Source: Streptosporangium album | Lineage (GTDB): Bacteria > Actinomycetota > Actinomycetes > Streptosporangiales > Streptosporangiaceae | Direction: 5' to 3' | Assembly (NCBI RefSeq): GCF_014203795.1 | Contig: NZ_JACHJU010000007.1 | Location: 62,001 to 126,000 of the forward strand | DNA length: 64,000 nt | Shown here: piece after piece, positions 8,651 to 17,614 of the stretch | Position numbering within the stretch: the stretch's first letter is position 1 | Layout: the number at the start of each line of letters is the position of its first letter | Translations under genes and position numbers: made by a program | The notes under the pieces: generated by a model | Seen by the model: the letters and a program-made list of their open reading frames with translations, nothing else | Told to the model about the DNA's origin: nothing | The model's database searches: none

Positions 8651-9868
8651 ATGATCAGGAGAGTCACAGGGACGGCGGCCGGCGTGGCGCTGCTCATCGG
8701 ACTTGCCGCGTGCGGCGGCGGCTCCGATAAGGCCGCGGAGGCCAAGACGCTGACTTACTGGATGTTCCAGGACCGCACACCGCAGGCCGGAGAGGTCGTC
8801 GAGAAGCTCCGCACCGACTTCGAGAAGGCCAACGGCGTCACGGTGAAGATCGTCAAGATCCCCAAGGACGACTACAACACCAAGCTCGGCAGCGCCATCG
8901 CCAGCGGGAGCGTCCCGGACGTCGGCATCCTCGACCAGCCGCTCGTGTCCCGGTACGCGCTGGACGGCACGATCAAGGAGATGCCCGCGGGCACCGTGGA
9001 CGAGAAGGCCTACTACGAGGGGGCGCTGAACACCAACCGGGTGAACGACAAGCTCTACGGCCTGCCCGTGGACCACACCGCGGTCGCCCTGTTCTACAAC
9101 AAGAAGTTCGTCCCGGCACCGCCCAAGACCTGGGACGAGCTCAAGCAGATGACCGCGAAGATCCATCAGGACGATCCGAAGACCGCCGGCATGGTGGTGC
9201 CCAAGGGCGACGGCTACGGCGCCTGGATGTGGCCGGGCATCGTCGCGGGCGCCGGCGGCTCCCTCGTGGACGAGAAGGACAAGAAGATCCTCTTCGACCA
9301 GCAGCCCGGGGTCGACGCGCTGCAGCTCTGGGTGGACCTGCTCCCCTCCTCGCCCAGGGCGATCACCGACTCGGACAAGGCATTCGAGAACGGCCTGGCC
9401 GGCATGATGATCTCCGGCCCGTGGGACGTCGCCAACATCAAGGACCAGTTCCCCGACCTGCAGTTCGGCACCGCGCCCCTGCCGTACAAGACCCAGCCGG
9501 CCGGCAACATCGGCGGCGAGAACGCGGTGGTCTTCACCAAGGGCAAGAACGCCGACCTGGCCTGGAAGTGGCTCGCCTACCTGACCAACTCCGACAACAA
9601 CACCAAGCTGTCCCAGGCCCTCGGCGGCTTCCCGACCAACATCGCGGCGGCCGAGAGGGACGCCGCGACCTTCGGGCCCGACCAGGCCGCGTTCCTGGAG
9701 CAGCTCAAGGTCGCCCAGGCCCGGCCGGCCCTGCCGCAGTGGATCCAGATCAACGACGAGATCATCGCTCCCGCCATCGAGTCGGCGCTGAGCGGCAAGG
9801 TCACCTCACAGCAGGCGCTGAGCGACGCGGCGGCCAAGACCCGCGCCCTGCTCGGCTGGACCGGCTGA
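8651..9868 (+). CDS. Sugar ABC transporter substrate-binding lipoprotein (CUT1)
   Basis: 405 residues from the ATG at 8651, chosen because GAGGAG (8638-8643) lies 7 nt upstream; an in-frame ATG at 8636 has no such site. The N-terminus is a lipoprotein signal (IGLAACGGG; the Cys is the lipidation site). The mature part is an extracellular solute-binding protein family 1 domain. It captures an oligosaccharide outside the cell and hands it to the two permeases downstream. It is the first gene of the operon to the right of the ROK gene. Confidence 0.9.
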   Translation: MIRRVTGTAAGVALLIGLAACGGGSDKAAEAKTLTYWMFQDRTPQAGEVVEKLRTDFEKANGVTVKIVKIPKDDYNTKLGSAIASGSVPDVGILDQPLVSRYALDGTIKEMPAGTVDEKAYYEGALNTNRVNDKLYGLPVDHTAVALFYNKKFVPAPPKTWDELKQMTAKIHQDDPKTAGMVVPKGDGYGAWMWPGIVAGAGGSLVDEKDKKILFDQQPGVDALQLWVDLLPSSPRAITDSDKAFENGLAGMMISGPWDVANIKDQFPDLQFGTAPLPYKTQPAGNIGGENAVVFTKGKNADLAWKWLAYLTNSDNNTKLSQALGGFPTNIAAAERDAATFGPDQAAFLEQLKVAQARPALPQWIQINDEIIAPAIESALSGKVTSQQALSDAAAKTRALLGWTG

Positions 9869-9886
9869 CGCGGAGGCGAGGCGGAC

Positions 9887-10855
9887 GTGGCATCTCCGGT
9901 GCCGGCCGACAGGCCCACCGCGACGCCCGAGCCCGGGAGGCGGCGCCGCCTTCCGGGCCTCGGGGGGCGCGACCACGTCATCGGGTGGCTCTTGATCGCT
10001 CCCGCGATGGCGTACTTCATCATCTTCCTGCTCTATCCGGCGCTGTCGGCGCTCTACTACAGCTTCACCGACTGGGACCTGCGCACCGACGCCGCCTGGG
10101 TGGGGCTGGCCAACTACGCCGACCTGATCTTCGACGACGTCAAATACCCGCACTTCTGGAAGTCGGTGCAGGTCACCCTCCAGTACACCCTGATCGCGGT
10201 GCCGCTGACCCTGGGGACCGCGCTGGCCCAGGCCCTGCTCCTCAACGCGATCCGCCGGGGCTCCAACGTGTTCCGGCTGCTGCTGTTCCTGCCCGTGGTC
10301 ACCGCCGAGGCGGCCGTCGGCGCCATCTGGCGGTGGCTCTACGACCCGCAGTACGGGCTGGTCAACAGCTTCCTCGGCCTGTTCGGCATCCCCGGGCAGA
10401 ACTGGCTCAACACTCCCGAGCTGGTCATCCCGGCGCTGGCGTTCATCGCCGCCTGGCAGTGCGGCATCTCCATGATCATCTATCTGGCGGGGCTGAAGGG
10501 CATCCCCGACTCGATCCGCGAGGCGGCGATCATCGACGGTGCCACCCCGGTCCAGCGGTTCTGGAGGGTCGTGTTCCCGATGCTGCGGCCCACCACCTTC
10601 TACCTGCTGGTCACCGGTGTGATCGCGGCGCTGCAGGTGTTCGGCCTGGTCTACGTGATCTTCTCCGGCGGCGGCGGCAAGAGCGTCACCGGCGGACCGG
10701 AGCAGTCAGGCCTGACCTACGTCCTGCACCTCTACCTGTTCGCCTTCCGCTACGACGCGATGGGCGCGGCCTGCGCGATGTCGTTCATCCTGTTCGTCTT
10801 CATCATGATCATCACTGCCCTCCAGTTCAAGTTCGTCAAGCAGGAGGCGTCGTGA
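9887..10855 (+). CDS. Sugar ABC transporter permease 1 (MalF/UgpA-like)
   Basis: 322 residues from a GTG, with GGAGGCGAGG upstream. There is an N-terminal Pro/Arg-rich cytoplasmic tail, then about six membrane helices. The EAA loop (REAAIIDGATPVQRFWRVVFPMLRP) is the contact for the ATPase. It ends with a GTGA overlap into the second permease, so the two are translationally coupled. No ATPase gene is in the operon; CUT1 systems of this kind usually share a genome-wide MsiK-type ATPase. Confidence 0.92.
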   Translation: MASPVPADRPTATPEPGRRRRLPGLGGRDHVIGWLLIAPAMAYFIIFLLYPALSALYYSFTDWDLRTDAAWVGLANYADLIFDDVKYPHFWKSVQVTLQYTLIAVPLTLGTALAQALLLNAIRRGSNVFRLLLFLPVVTAEAAVGAIWRWLYDPQYGLVNSFLGLFGIPGQNWLNTPELVIPALAFIAAWQCGISMIIYLAGLKGIPDSIREAAIIDGATPVQRFWRVVFPMLRPTTFYLLVTGVIAALQVFGLVYVIFSGGGGKSVTGGPEQSGLTYVLHLYLFAFRYDAMGAACAMSFILFVFIMIITALQFKFVKQEAS

Positions 10856-11700
10856 GGACATCGAAGAAGGTACGGCTCACGCCCATCTACGTCGCCCTGG
10901 TGCTGCTGGCGGCGGTCTCGGTCGTCCCGTTCGTCTGGATGCTGGCCACCTCGTTCAAGCACGGCTCCGACGTCTACACCAAGGTGCCCAGCCTGCTGCC
11001 GCTGGACCGCAAGACCGGCGACTGGTCGCCGACCCTGGAGAACTACGACCACGTCCTGCAGGTCGGCGGGCTCGGCCAGGCGTTCCTCAACAGCGTCTGG
11101 GTCTGCCTGGTCCTGGTGCCGGCCAAGCTCCTGATCGACGCGCTGGCCGCCTACTCCTTCGCCCGCATCCCCTTCCCGGGGCGCGACAAGCTGTTCGTCC
11201 TGATGCTCGCCGGCATGATGGTGCCGACCATCACCCTGCTGGTGCCGCGCATCCACGTCACCCAGCAGCTCGGCATGTTCGACTCCGGGTGGGGCCTGAT
11301 CATTCCCAACGTGGCCTCCGTCCTGGACATCTTCCTGCTCCGGCAGTTCTTCCTCTCGCTGCCGGGCGAGCTGGAGGAGGCGGCGCGGATCGACGGCGCC
11401 GGGCGGATGCAGATCTTCTGGCGGATCATCCTGCCGCTGTCCAAACCGGTGCTCGCGGTCGTCACGATCACCAGCTTCATCTTCCACTGGAACGACCTGG
11501 TCTGGCCGCTGGTGGTCCTCAACGACCCCGAGCTCTACACGCTGCCGCTCGCCCTGCAGCAGCTGGCCAGCAGCGAATCCGGGCGTGCCTACTACATCAT
11601 GGCGGGCGCCGCCCTGGCGGTCGTGCCCGTGATCGTGGTTCTGCTGATCTTCCAGCGCCGCATCATGCAGGGCATCGCCTTCACCGGTCTCAAGAGCTGA
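10852..11700 (+). CDS. Sugar ABC transporter permease 2 (MalG/UgpE-like)
   Basis: 282 residues starting at GTG 10852, overlapping the first permease stop by 4 nt. There are six membrane segments and an EAA motif (LEEAARIDGAGRMQIFWRIILPLSKP). It is the second half of the CUT1 channel. It is followed by a short hairpin and then the glycosidase gene, so imported sugar probably goes straight to the cytoplasmic enzyme. Confidence 0.92.
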   Translation: MRTSKKVRLTPIYVALVLLAAVSVVPFVWMLATSFKHGSDVYTKVPSLLPLDRKTGDWSPTLENYDHVLQVGGLGQAFLNSVWVCLVLVPAKLLIDALAAYSFARIPFPGRDKLFVLMLAGMMVPTITLLVPRIHVTQQLGMFDSGWGLIIPNVASVLDIFLLRQFFLSLPGELEEAARIDGAGRMQIFWRIILPLSKPVLAVVTITSFIFHWNDLVWPLVVLNDPELYTLPLALQQLASSESGRAYYIMAGAALAVVPVIVVLLIFQRRIMQGIAFTGLKS

Positions 11701-11705
11701 CCCCC

Positions 11706-11721
11706 TACGGCGCGAGCCGTA
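11706..11721 (+). terminator. Short hairpin between permease and glycosidase genes
   Basis: TACGGC-GCGA-GCCGTA forms a 6-bp stem with a tetraloop in the 37-bp gap. It is too weak for a full terminator. It may stabilise the upstream transcript or attenuate read-through. Confidence 0.35.
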
Positions 11722-11737
11722 ACTGACGATTGGAAGT

Positions 11738-13798
11738 GTGAGCGTGACCATCGAGGTCCGCAACGGAGTCACCGTCGTCGACGGCGAGCCCCGGGTGCTC
11801 GTCAGCGCCGACTACCCCTATTACCGGGACGACCCGGGAGTCTGGGCCGACCGGCTCCGGGCGATGCGCGACGAGCTGGGTGTCGAGGTGATCAGCAGCT
11901 ACATCCCGTGGCGGCACCACCAGCCCGACGCCGCGACGGCGCCGGACTTCACCGGCAGCGGCCACCCCGGCAGGGACGTCGTCGGCTTCCTCGACCTGTG
12001 TCACGGGCTCGGGCTGAAGGTCATCGCCAAGCCCGGCCCGTTCATCCACGCGGAGACGACCTACGGCGGCCTGCCCGACTGGGTCTGCCCCTCCGCGGAC
12101 GGGGAGATCGAGCCGCTGCTCGACGCGGCGGGCGAGCCCTCGCGCTGGGCGGACTCGGCCACACACCTGCCGGGCAGGCCGCTCCCCGCCCCGCTGGGGG
12201 CGGCGTTCCTGTCCAAGGTCACCCGGTGGCTGTCCGCCGTCGGCAAGGAGGTGCTGGACGCGGCGGCCCATCCGGACGGCCCGGTGATCATGATGCAGAT
12301 CGCCAACGAGGGCATCTACACCAACGGCGCGCGGTCGCTGTCGGCCTACGACTACAGCCCCTCGGGGCTGGCGTTCTTCCGCGAGCGCCTCCTGGCGTGG
12401 TACGGCTCGATCGAGGAGTACAACCGCACCCACGCGACGGACCACCGGCGATGGGACGAGGTCGAGCCGCCCCGCGCCTGGACGGGGGCCGTGCGGCCGG
12501 AGGAGATGCAGGGCCACGCCGACTGGGGCCGGTTCCACGCCGACTACCTCGCCGAGGTCTACCTCCGCTGGAGCGCGGCCGTGGACTGCCGGGTCCCCGT
12601 GGTGGTCAACCTGAACCCGCCGACGGTCGAGGAGCTGGACGACTGGCTGGCCCGGGTGCGCCCCGAGAAGTGGGGGGACATCTCCTACGGTTTCACCAAC
12701 TGGATGGGCGTGGTCTCGGCGGACCCCGACGCCCAGGCCCGATACGTGATCGCCGCCAAACGGGCCCCCGGCCCCAACCTGGAGGAGAACTGGGGCTTCT
12801 CGGAGCTCTACGACCGCGCCTACGCCGACGCGACCACCAGCTACCACCAGACCCTGCTCGCCCTCGCCGCCGGAGCCACCGGGTTCAACGTCTACACCGG
12901 GGCCGCCACCTCCGGCTGGTCACCCGACCTGGACGCGGCCTACACCATGCCCTACCCGGACAGCGCGCCCATCGCCGCCGACGGCTCCGCCGGCGCGAAG
13001 GCCCCCGTCGTCCGCGTGCTGGCGGACTTCTTCGCCCTGCACGGCGTGGAGTTCCTGGAGTGCGCACCCGTCAGGAGCGAGGCCTTCGGGCTGTATCTGC
13101 CCTATGCCGGGATCGCCGCCTGGTCCGGCGCGGAGGAGTCCGGGGCGCCCCGGTGCGGCACCGCCCTGCGCGCCTTCCACGACCGGATGCGTCGGGCGGG
13201 CCGTGACTACGCCGTCGTCGAACTGGAGAGCGCCACGCCCGACGGGCTGGCCGCCCACGAGACGCTGACCGTCCCCGGCGGGCCGTTCATGCACCGCCAC
13301 GTCCAGGACCTGCTGGCCGGACATCTCGCGGCCGGTGGCCGGATCGTGCTGGACGGCCCCGCGCCCGGCCTCGACGAGGACCTGCGCCCGTGCGACGTGC
13401 TCGCCCGGGCCCTCGGCCGCGCCGCCGGCCGTACCGCGTCCCCGGCGGCCGTCCCGGACGCCGGTCCGGTCCGGGTGACGCGCGGCGCGGCGGACGCGTT
13501 CCTGCGGGTCCATCCCGGACGCGACGTCCAGTATCTGACGATCCTCGTGCAGAGCGAGAACGACGGGCCCGTCAGGGTGGAGACCCCGTACGGCGTCTTC
13601 GAGACGGACGGCGCGCGGGGCGGGGCGGCCGTGGCGCGGCTGGCCGACGGCGCCCTGGACGACGCCGTCGTCAAGGGGCTCAACGGTTTTCTCGACTCGG
13701 CCGTACCCGCGTGGATCACCTTCGGCGGCCGGGAGCTACGGGCGGACCGCCCCGCCGACCTGGCCCGCGTCGACGGGAAGGTGCGCCTGCTCGGGTGA
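11738..13798 (+). CDS. GH35-like beta-galactosidase
   Basis: 686 residues with a GH35 TIM barrel in the N-terminal half: VISSYIPWRHHQP, KPGPFIHAE and GGLPDWV correspond to the family's substrate-side loops, and MMQIANEG contains the likely acid/base Glu. A second catalytic Glu may be in LEENWGF. There is no signal peptide, so it probably acts in the cytoplasm on a disaccharide delivered by the ABC importer. The annotated GTG at 11738 is very close to the GGAAG ribosome site; the GTG at 11744 has better spacing (7 nt). It sits between the transporter and DUF2264 genes. Confidence 0.82.
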   Translation: MSVTIEVRNGVTVVDGEPRVLVSADYPYYRDDPGVWADRLRAMRDELGVEVISSYIPWRHHQPDAATAPDFTGSGHPGRDVVGFLDLCHGLGLKVIAKPGPFIHAETTYGGLPDWVCPSADGEIEPLLDAAGEPSRWADSATHLPGRPLPAPLGAAFLSKVTRWLSAVGKEVLDAAAHPDGPVIMMQIANEGIYTNGARSLSAYDYSPSGLAFFRERLLAWYGSIEEYNRTHATDHRRWDEVEPPRAWTGAVRPEEMQGHADWGRFHADYLAEVYLRWSAAVDCRVPVVVNLNPPTVEELDDWLARVRPEKWGDISYGFTNWMGVVSADPDAQARYVIAAKRAPGPNLEENWGFSELYDRAYADATTSYHQTLLALAAGATGFNVYTGAATSGWSPDLDAAYTMPYPDSAPIAADGSAGAKAPVVRVLADFFALHGVEFLECAPVRSEAFGLYLPYAGIAAWSGAEESGAPRCGTALRAFHDRMRRAGRDYAVVELESATPDGLAAHETLTVPGGPFMHRHVQDLLAGHLAAGGRIVLDGPAPGLDEDLRPCDVLARALGRAAGRTASPAAVPDAGPVRVTRGAADAFLRVHPGRDVQYLTILVQSENDGPVRVETPYGVFETDGARGGAAVARLADGALDDAVVKGLNGFLDSAVPAWITFGGRELRADRPADLARVDGKVRLLG

Positions 13799-13864
13799 GG
13801 CTGGGCCTCCTCCGGTTTTTTTTGGCGGTAAAAGTAACTATTTACAAGAAGGGGGAATCGGCCT

Positions 13865-15652
13865 GTGCCGTACGACCGCGAGGACATGGGCCGACTTGTG
13901 CGCGAGCTGACCGGGCCGCTGGTCGCCCACCTCAGTCCCGGGCGCGCGCGCCTGCGGCTCGGGACCAACGCCGCCCACTACCCCGACGCGGCCGCCGAGC
14001 TTGAGGCGTTCGCCCGTCCGCTGTGGGGGCTGGGACCGCTGGCGGCGGGCGGCGGGACGTTCGAGCACTGGGAGCTGTGGCGCCGGGGGCTGGCGTCCGG
14101 CACCGATCCCGGACATGAGGAGTTCTGGGGGGCGGTGACCGACTTCGACCAGCGGCTGGTGGAGACCGCCGCGATCGGCCTGGCGCTCGCCCTCGCGCCC
14201 GAGGTCGTATGGGACCCGTTGAGCGGCCGGGAGCGGGACAACCTCGCGGCCTGGCTGCTCCACGCACTCACCGTCGAGGCCGTCGACAGCAACTGGCACT
14301 TCTTCCCCGTCATGGTGGGGCTCGGCCTGGAGCGCGTCGGCGTCGGCTTCGACCCCGCGCCCAACGCCGCCCGGCTGGAGCGCCTGGAATCCTTCGCGCT
14401 CGGCGGGGGCTGGTACGGCGACGGCCCCACCGCCCAGCGCGACTACTACATCCCGTTCGCGATGCACTACTACGGCCTGATCTACGCCGCCCTGGCCGGA
14501 GACCGCGATCCCGGCCGCGCCGAACGTCTCCGCGAGCGGGCGGCGGCCTTCGCCCTCGACTTCCAGCACTGGTTCGCCTCGGACGGGGCCGCCGTGCCCT
14601 TCGGCCGGAGCCTGACCTACCGCTTCGCCCAGGGGGCGTTCTGGGGCGCGCTCGCCTTCGCCGACGTCGAGGCCCTGCCCTGGGGGACGGTCAAGGGCCA
14701 CCTGATGCGGCACCTGCGCTGGTGGCGGGGGCGGCCGATCCGCGACTCCGCCGGGCTGCTCACGCTGGGCTACGGCTACAACCAGCCCCTGCTCACCGAG
14801 CAGTACAACGCCCCCGGCTCCCCCTACTGGGCGCTGAAGGCCTTCCTGCCGCTGGCGCTGCCCGCCGAACACCCCCTCTGGACCGCGGAGGAGGAGGCCG
14901 CACCGGACCTGCCGGCGGTCGCCACCCAGCCGGAGGCGGGCGTCGCGCTGATGCGGTGCGAGGAGGGCAGGCAGGTGGTCATGCTGAGCGCGCAGCAGTA
15001 CAACACCTGGGCACGCCACGGCGCGGCGAAGTACACCAAGTTCGCCTACTCCACCTTCTTCGGGTTCAGCGTGCCGAGCGGCTCCCGGGGGCTCGACCAG
15101 GGCGCGTTCGACAGCACCCTCGCGGTGAGCGACGACGGCGTGCACTGGCGGCCGTGCGAGGTGCCGCGGGACTCCACGGCGCACGACGGCCTGCTCCACA
15201 GCCACTGGGCGCCGTGGCCGGACGTGGAGATCGAGACCTGGCTGGTCGCCCGGCCTCCGTGGCACGTGCGGGTGCACCGCGTCCGCGCGGAACGCGGGTT
15301 CTTCTCCGCCGAGGGCGCCTTCGCGGTGAACCGCGATACGCCCCCGCGCCGCTCCGCCGAGGGGCCGGGCCACGCCCGCCTCGACTCCCCCTCGGGGCTG
15401 TGCGTGATCGAGGACCTCACCGGCGTGCGGGCCGGGCGGCTCGTGCACGCCCTGCCCGGCACCAACGTGCTCGCCCCGCGCACGGTGATCCCCACGCTGA
15501 CCGGCGAGCACGGACCGGGCGAGCACTGGCTGGCCTGCGCGGTGCTGGGCCTGACGGAATCCCCGCCGGACGCGGAGTGGCCGGAGCCGCCCGGCTGGGG
15601 GACCGTCTCGGAGCTCCTGCCCGGCGGCCACACCTGCGGCCTTCGCGAGTGA
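13865..15652 (+). CDS. DUF2264 domain-containing protein (putative carbohydrate-active enzyme)
   Basis: 595 residues, almost entirely DUF2264. The N-terminal (alpha/alpha) helical region (residues ~1-350) contains WHFFPVMVGLGLE, GDGPTAQRDYYIPFAMHYYG and RSLTYRFAQGAFWGAL. The C-terminal part is beta-rich. Proteins of this family occur in polysaccharide-use loci and are suspected to be glycosidases acting on uronic-acid-type sugars; I cannot confirm a reaction. The start is GTG after an AAGGGGGA ribosome site. It has its own short 5' leader with an eight-T run but probably belongs to the ROK-controlled sugar operon. Confidence 0.75.
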   Translation: MPYDREDMGRLVRELTGPLVAHLSPGRARLRLGTNAAHYPDAAAELEAFARPLWGLGPLAAGGGTFEHWELWRRGLASGTDPGHEEFWGAVTDFDQRLVETAAIGLALALAPEVVWDPLSGRERDNLAAWLLHALTVEAVDSNWHFFPVMVGLGLERVGVGFDPAPNAARLERLESFALGGGWYGDGPTAQRDYYIPFAMHYYGLIYAALAGDRDPGRAERLRERAAAFALDFQHWFASDGAAVPFGRSLTYRFAQGAFWGALAFADVEALPWGTVKGHLMRHLRWWRGRPIRDSAGLLTLGYGYNQPLLTEQYNAPGSPYWALKAFLPLALPAEHPLWTAEEEAAPDLPAVATQPEAGVALMRCEEGRQVVMLSAQQYNTWARHGAAKYTKFAYSTFFGFSVPSGSRGLDQGAFDSTLAVSDDGVHWRPCEVPRDSTAHDGLLHSHWAPWPDVEIETWLVARPPWHVRVHRVRAERGFFSAEGAFAVNRDTPPRRSAEGPGHARLDSPSGLCVIEDLTGVRAGRLVHALPGTNVLAPRTVIPTLTGEHGPGEHWLACAVLGLTESPPDAEWPEPPGWGTVSELLPGGHTCGLRE

Positions 15653-15656
15653 TGGG

Positions 15657-15691
15657 CGCGGCCGGGGCGGGTGGCCACCGCCCCGGCCGCG
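15657..15691. terminator. Bidirectional terminator between convergent genes
   Basis: A 14-bp GC-rich stem (15657-15670 / 15678-15691) with a 7-nt loop lies between the DUF2264 gene (+) and the oligopeptide-type permease gene (-). It can end transcription from both sides. Confidence 0.75.
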
Positions 15692-15742
15692 ATGCCGGAA
15701 ATCCCGGAGGTCCCCCGCTCCCGGCTGCCGGGGCGGGCCGGT

Positions 15743-16633
15743 TCAGCGCAGCTTGGGGTCCAGGGCGTCGCGGACGACGTCGCCCAGGAGCAGGAAGCTG
15801 AGCACCGTCGCGGTGAGGAAGAACGCCGGGAAGACGAGCAGGTGGGGATACTCGGCGAAGTACGTCTGGGCGTCGTTGAGCTGCCGGCCCCAGGAGACCT
15901 CCGGATACTGCAGGCCGACGCCCAGGTAGTCGAGGGTGGCCTCGCCGCCGATGACGTTGCCCACGTTGAGCATGGCCACCACGAAGACCGGCGCGATCGC
16001 GTTGGGCAGGATGTGCTTGAACATGATCCGCAGATCGCCCGCCCCGAGCATCCGGGCGGCGGCCACGAAGTCCATGTCGCGGACCGCGATCACCTGGGCG
16101 CGCATGAGACGGGTCATCGTGGTCCAGCCCAGCATGACCAGCACCAGGGTCATCGCCCAGACGCCGTGGTCGGGGAAGGCGACCAGGATCACGGTCGCGC
16201 CCAGGACGAACGGGATGCCGAAGAACACGTCCGTGAGGCGGGAGACGACCGCGTCCAGCCAGCCGCCGTAGTAGCCGGCGAGCAGGCCGAGCACGACCGA
16301 GATGAGCAGGGCGAAGACCGTCACCGCGATGCCGATCATGACGGAGGCCCGGGTGCCGTGCACGATCTGCGACCAGTATTCGCAGCCCTGCAGGTCGTAG
16401 CCGAACGCCGCGCCGTCGCCCGGCCCCTTCTTCGACATCCGCAGGTTGCAGCCCTCGTTCGGGCCCAGCCCGGCGAACAGCCCGGGCAGCAGGGCCATCG
16501 CGAGGGCGACCACGAGGATCACCATCGAGACCCAGAAGATCACCCGGTGACGGAGCTCCAGCCAGGCGTCGTGCCACAGGGACCCGGGCCGGGCCGAGAC
16601 CGCCTCGGCCTCCACGGTCTGCGTCTCAACCAC
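15743..16633 (-). CDS. Peptide/nickel-type ABC transporter permease (DppC/OppC-like)
   Basis: 296 residues from a GTG. An OppC_N segment is followed by five to six membrane helices. The coupling loop (VAAARMLGAGDLRIMFKHILPN) is the family's EAA motif. It overlaps the DppB-like gene by 8 nt and is last in a three-gene operon (substrate-binding, B, C). No DppD/DppF ATPase genes follow; the operon ends at the convergent terminator, so the ATPases must be encoded elsewhere. Confidence 0.9.
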   Translation of the reverse strand: MVETQTVEAEAVSARPGSLWHDAWLELRHRVIFWVSMVILVVALAMALLPGLFAGLGPNEGCNLRMSKKGPGDGAAFGYDLQGCEYWSQIVHGTRASVMIGIAVTVFALLISVVLGLLAGYYGGWLDAVVSRLTDVFFGIPFVLGATVILVAFPDHGVWAMTLVLVMLGWTTMTRLMRAQVIAVRDMDFVAAARMLGAGDLRIMFKHILPNAIAPVFVVAMLNVGNVIGGEATLDYLGVGLQYPEVSWGRQLNDAQTYFAEYPHLLVFPAFFLTATVLSFLLLGDVVRDALDPKLR

Positions 16634-17549
16634 GGCTGATCCTCGGGTCGAGCACGCCGTACAGGAGGTCGACGAGCAGGTTGACCACGATGAAGATCAT
16701 CACGAGCATGGTGACGATGCCCACGACGACGGGCCCCTCCTGGAGCTGGATGGACTGGAAGACCTGCTGGCCGATGCCCGGCAGGTTGAAGATGCCCTCG
16801 GTGACGACCGCGCCGGCCATGAGGTTGCCGAAGTCCACGCCGAGGAAGGTGACCACCGGGATCAGCGAGTTGCGCAGCGCGTGCCGGCCGATCACCCGTC
16901 TCCGGCGCAGACCCTTGGCGCGCGCCGTACGGACGTAGTCGGCCCGCATGTTCTCGATGAGGCTGGTGCGGGTCAGCCGGGCCACGTACGCCAGGCCGAA
17001 CGAGCCGAGCACCATGCCGGGCAGCAGGTAGCTGACCGGCCATCCCTCGTCCACGCCCGCGGTGGGGAACAGCGAGAGGTTCAGGCCCAGCATGATCTGC
17101 GCGGTGTAACCGACGACGAAGACCGGGACCGCGATGACGAAGGTGGTCCCGGCCAGCACCGCCGTGTCGGCGATCCCGCCGCGGCGCAGTCCCGCGATCA
17201 CGCCGAGGCCGATGCCGACCACGAGCTCGAAGATCCAGGCGGTGACGGCGAGCTGGGCGGTGACGGCCCAGCGCCCCTGGAGCAGCTCGCTGACCGGCTG
17301 TCCGGTGAAGGTCTGCCCCAGGTCGCCCTGGACGGCGTGCAGCATGTAGAGGCCGTACTGGACGATCAGCGGGTCGTTGAGGTGGTAGCGCTCCCGGAGC
17401 GTGTGCAGGACCTCGTCGGGCAGGGGCTTGTCACCCGCCAGGGCCAGGATCGGGTCGCCGGGCAGGGCGAAGACCATCGCGTAGATCAGGAACGTGGTGG
17501 CGAAGAAGACCGGGACCGCCTGGAGCAGCCGGTGGAGCGCGTACCTCAC
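16626..17549 (-). CDS. Peptide/nickel-type ABC transporter permease (DppB/OppB-like)
   Basis: 307 residues, with the typical N-terminus MRYALHRLLQAVPVFFATTFLIY and six helices. The coupling loop is RTARAKGLRRRRVIGRHALRNS, and the protein ends in LYGVLDPRI, the family's hallmark C-terminus. It forms the channel with the DppC-like partner. It is 65 nt downstream of the substrate-binding gene and overlaps the next gene by 8 nt. Confidence 0.92.
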   Translation of the reverse strand: MRYALHRLLQAVPVFFATTFLIYAMVFALPGDPILALAGDKPLPDEVLHTLRERYHLNDPLIVQYGLYMLHAVQGDLGQTFTGQPVSELLQGRWAVTAQLAVTAWIFELVVGIGLGVIAGLRRGGIADTAVLAGTTFVIAVPVFVVGYTAQIMLGLNLSLFPTAGVDEGWPVSYLLPGMVLGSFGLAYVARLTRTSLIENMRADYVRTARAKGLRRRRVIGRHALRNSLIPVVTFLGVDFGNLMAGAVVTEGIFNLPGIGQQVFQSIQLQEGPVVVGIVTMLVMIFIVVNLLVDLLYGVLDPRISRG

Positions 17550-17614
17550 GTCCCCCCCTCACGGGGAGACCCCGGAGCGGCGCGCTCCGGGGTCACGTGT
17601 GCCTCGTGGATCAC

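Noticed and set aside
9229..10851. Long plus-strand frame preceding the second permease start
   Set aside because: Only the part from GTG 10852 is a protein (membrane permease); the upstream 540 codons are the out-of-frame reading of the binding protein and first permease.
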